Origin: Candidatus Gastranaerophilales bacterium
GTDB lineage: Bacteria > Cyanobacteriota > Vampirovibrionia > Gastranaerophilales > Gastranaerophilaceae
Direction: 5' to 3'
Assembly: GCA_944325005.1 (NCBI GenBank)
Contig: CALUYO010000006.1
Span: 1 to 64,000 of the forward strand
Length of the DNA: 64,000 bases
The position numbers and the translations under genes are program-made. Of the stretch, positions 61,999 through 64,000 are shown one piece after another. How positions within the stretch are numbered: position 1 is the first letter of the stretch; every line of letters begins with the position of its first letter. Under the pieces are notes generated by a model. That model did no database searches. It saw only the letters and a program-made list of their open reading frames with translations, and was not told the DNA's origin.

Positions 61999-63303
61999 TT
62001 GAAACATTCAAAACTCACAGCCCTAATATTTTTAGCGCTAATTTTAGGTGTAATTGTAGGTCATTTTGCCCCTGACTTTGCGGTTAAAATGCGACCTTTT
62101 GCGGTTATATTTTTACGAATGGTAAAAATGATTATTGCACCGTTATTGTTCGCAACGCTCGTTGTCGGGATTGCAGGGCATGGTGACGCCAAAAGCCTTG
62201 GGAAAATAGGGCTTAAAACTATAATTTATTTTGAAATTGTAACAACCCTTGCCCTTATAATCGGGCTCACTATGGCAAATGTATTTAAACCCGGTGTAGG
62301 CTTTGTTACAAGAAATACCCCGCATGCAATACACATGCAGGAAGCCGGACTTATGGCTGCAACTCAGGCTCATACTTCAATCAGTGAAATGGTTACAAGT
62401 ATTTTCCCGACAAGTATTATTGATGCCATGGCTCAGGGAAATTTACTGCAAATTGTAGTTTTTTCAATATTCTTTGCACTTGCAATGGTTGCAGTCGGTA
62501 AAGCAGCAAAACCTGTTATAGATGTCTTGAATTCTGTTTCCCAGATAATGTTTAAATTTACCGAATACGTTATGTATTTTGCTCCTCTGGGGATATTCGG
62601 CGCAATTGCATCCACAATAGGTGCTAACGGCTTATCGGTATTAAAAAGCTACTTCAAAGTAATCGGTGCAATGTATTTTGCTTTAGCAATATTTGTGCTT
62701 TTAGTATTATTTATTGCGTGTAAAATAGTTAAAATTTCGTTCAGAAACTTATTGCGGGCCGTACAAGAACCTGCTTTGCTAGCATTTACAACCGCAAGTT
62801 CAGAGGCAGCTTTTCCTAAAGCTATGGAAATTATGGAGCGCTTTGGAGTTCCGAAAAATATCGTGGGTTTTGTAATGCCTACAGGTTACACATTTAATCT
62901 TGACGGAAGTACAATTTATCTTGCGATGGGCGTTATATTTTCATCGCAAATTGTAGGAATTCATCTTGATTTAAATCAGCAATTAATTATCATGCTTGCA
63001 CTTATGCTTACAAGTAAAGGAATTGCCGGTGCTCCGCGTGTTGCATTAATCGTTCTTGCAGGAACTCTTGCAAGCTTTAATATCCCAATCCTCGGTGTTG
63101 CAATACTTTTAGGTATTGACCAGATTCTTGATATGGGAAGAACTGCAATTAACCTTGTAGGGAATTGCGTTGCAACGGTTGTTATCGCACGCTGGGAAAA
63201 AGCTTTCGATTATAATAAAATGGCCGAGTTTGTAAAACAATCAAAAGAAGAAAGCCTCGGAAACGATATTCATAAAACATTGGAACAATTTAAAGAAGGA
63301 TAA
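61999..63303 (+). CDS. Dicarboxylate/amino acid:cation symporter (DAACS)
   Basis: 434 residues with 8 or so membrane segments and two re-entrant loops. It shows 'KMIIAPLLFATLVVGIA', the Ser-rich hairpin 'AFTTASSEAAFPKAMEIMERFGVPKNIVGFVMPTGYTFNLDGSTIY' in outline and 'LDMGRTAINLVGNCVATVVIARWE', all typical of GltP/DctA. It starts at TTG with GAGG eight bases upstream. The substrate is glutamate, aspartate or a C4 dicarboxylate. Divergent from nrdJ. Confidence 0.92.
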   Translation: MKHSKLTALIFLALILGVIVGHFAPDFAVKMRPFAVIFLRMVKMIIAPLLFATLVVGIAGHGDAKSLGKIGLKTIIYFEIVTTLALIIGLTMANVFKPGVGFVTRNTPHAIHMQEAGLMAATQAHTSISEMVTSIFPTSIIDAMAQGNLLQIVVFSIFFALAMVAVGKAAKPVIDVLNSVSQIMFKFTEYVMYFAPLGIFGAIASTIGANGLSVLKSYFKVIGAMYFALAIFVLLVLFIACKIVKISFRNLLRAVQEPALLAFTTASSEAAFPKAMEIMERFGVPKNIVGFVMPTGYTFNLDGSTIYLAMGVIFSSQIVGIHLDLNQQLIIMLALMLTSKGIAGAPRVALIVLAGTLASFNIPILGVAILLGIDQILDMGRTAINLVGNCVATVVIARWEKAFDYNKMAEFVKQSKEESLGNDIHKTLEQFKEG

Positions 63304-63309
63304 TTTATT

Positions 63310-64000
63310 ATGGCTAACGAAACAAGCACAAAAACAGAGTACAAAGATACTTTAAATCTTCCTCAAACAACTCTTGCAATGAGAGCAAATGCAACTGTCA
63401 GAGAACTTGAAATTCAAAAGTTCTGGGAAGAACATGATATTTATAATAAAATTATAAATAACCGCGATAAAGCAAATAAATTTATTTTGCATGACGGACC
63501 TCCTTATTTGAGTTCTGAAAAAATCCACGTTGGTACGGCTCTTAATAAAATCCTCAAAGATATTCTGCTGAAATACAAAGCTCAGGCTGGATATTATACA
63601 CCTTACGTTCCTGGATATGACGGACACGGGCTTCCTATCGAAAATAAGGTTGTAAAAGAAATTAAAGGCGGAAGAAGCGCCTTAACTCCTTATGAATTAA
63701 GACAAAAATGCAGAGAATTCGCACATAAAAATTTAAAAGGTCAGGAAAGCGAATTTAAACGCCTCGGCGTACTCGGCGATTGGGAACATCCTTATTTAAC
63801 CATTGCTCCGGATTTTGAAGCTGAACAGGTAAGAGTTTTCGGTGATATGTTCAAAAAGGGGTACATCGAAAAAGGTATGAAACCTGTTTACTGGTGTGCA
63901 TCATGTGAAACAGCCCTTGCAGAGGCTGAAGTTGAATATGCCGATCATACTTCAACATCTATTTATGTAAGATTTAAGTTTGACGAAGAAAGCAAGAAAA
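63310..64000 (+). CDS. ileS: Isoleucyl-tRNA synthetase, N-terminal part (runs off window end)
   Basis: The first 230 codons of a class I synthetase; the gene continues beyond the window. 'TLNLPQTTLAMRANATVRELEIQKFWEEHDIY', 'FILHDGPPYLSSEKIHVGTALNKILKDILLKYK', 'YVPGYDGHGLPIENKV' and 'GDWEHPYLTI' (in outline) match IleRS. The HIGH motif reads H-V-G-T: the last His is replaced by Thr, which is unusual. 'KPVYWCASCETALAEAEVEY' marks the start of the editing insertion. ATG is six bases after the symporter stop, so the two are probably one transcript. Confidence 0.93.
   Translation, partial: MANETSTKTEYKDTLNLPQTTLAMRANATVRELEIQKFWEEHDIYNKIINNRDKANKFILHDGPPYLSSEKIHVGTALNKILKDILLKYKAQAGYYTPYVPGYDGHGLPIENKVVKEIKGGRSALTPYELRQKCREFAHKNLKGQESEFKRLGVLGDWEHPYLTIAPDFEAEQVRVFGDMFKKGYIEKGMKPVYWCASCETALAEAEVEYADHTSTSIYVRFKFDEESKK

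Overview
The window is AT-rich DNA with short intergenic gaps. It carries genes for a Gram-negative-type cell: LPS export (lptB with an LptF/G permease), a TolC/EmrAB pump, a TonB-ExbB-ExbD motor, a bifunctional penicillin-binding protein and SpoIID. It also has anaerobe markers: B12-dependent NrdJ, corrinoid iron-sulfur protein subunits, FixCX and CxxCxxCC metal proteins. Several lineage-type hypothetical proteins are present, including short openings with an 'NFNGLHFKK'-like motif and small one-helix-anchor proteins. Together these fit best with a gut Gastranaerophilales/Melainabacteria (non-photosynthetic relatives of Cyanobacteria). This placement is an inference from gene content; no rRNA gene is in the window.

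Layout. 1-0.95 kb: decayed transposase-hipA fusion. 0.95-7.2 kb: drug-efflux locus (tolC, divergent marR-emrA-emrB), a second MFS permease and a YkgJ-like protein. 7.3-11.5 kb: redox island (flavodoxin, aldo/keto reductase, FMN reductase, carboxymuconolactone decarboxylase-cupin, AraC regulator) in which the flavodoxin and the regulator are both frameshifted. 11.6-18.3 kb: small regulators, pncC, dnaB, a class A PBP and an RNase HIII-type gene. 18.7-22.6 kb: flagellar/type III export operon (double-SpoA C-ring protein, FliO, FliP, FliQ, a secretin-N-domain protein, FliR). 23-26.7 kb: ftsH-acsD-acsC. 27.4-30.3 kb: tonB-exbB-exbD-exbD. 30.4-34.4 kb: exported proteins of unknown function and spoIID. 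34.5-37.1 kb: HU, rsmD, fixCX. 37.1-45.4 kb: glycosyltransferases, speB, ligA, a SIMPL lipoprotein and a small-protein/HTH pair. 45.5-49.5 kb: NAGPA-like protein, lptFG-type permease, lptB, trpS. 49.6-53.2 kb: rplI, a core methionine synthase-like gene, a CooC-like ATPase, folD. 53.2-58.7 kb: a second small-protein/HTH pair, pheT, two glycosyltransferases. 58.7-64 kb: hypothetical gene, tandem repeat, nrdJ with a palindromic insert, a dicarboxylate symporter, and the start of ileS.

How the genes may work together. The most notable signal is a set of Wood-Ljungdahl-derived corrinoid genes without the CODH/ACS catalytic subunits in view: acsC and acsD follow ftsH, while 25 kb away a MetE-core/MesB-like methyltransferase, a CooC/AcsF-like ATPase with a CxC motif and folD form one operon. 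The simplest hypothesis is that the corrinoid protein passes a methyl group to homocysteine, giving folate-independent methionine synthesis. Two loci carry a paralogous small helical protein transcribed divergently from a small HTH protein; one has two matching palindromes that each cover the -10 box of two overlapping opposed promoters. The transposase-hipA chimera, the two frameshifted island genes, a palindrome inserted in-frame in nrdJ and a 65-bp tandem repeat record recent genome decay and mobility.

Coordinates of short sites were counted by hand from the sequence; all functional names come from motif recognition without database searches.
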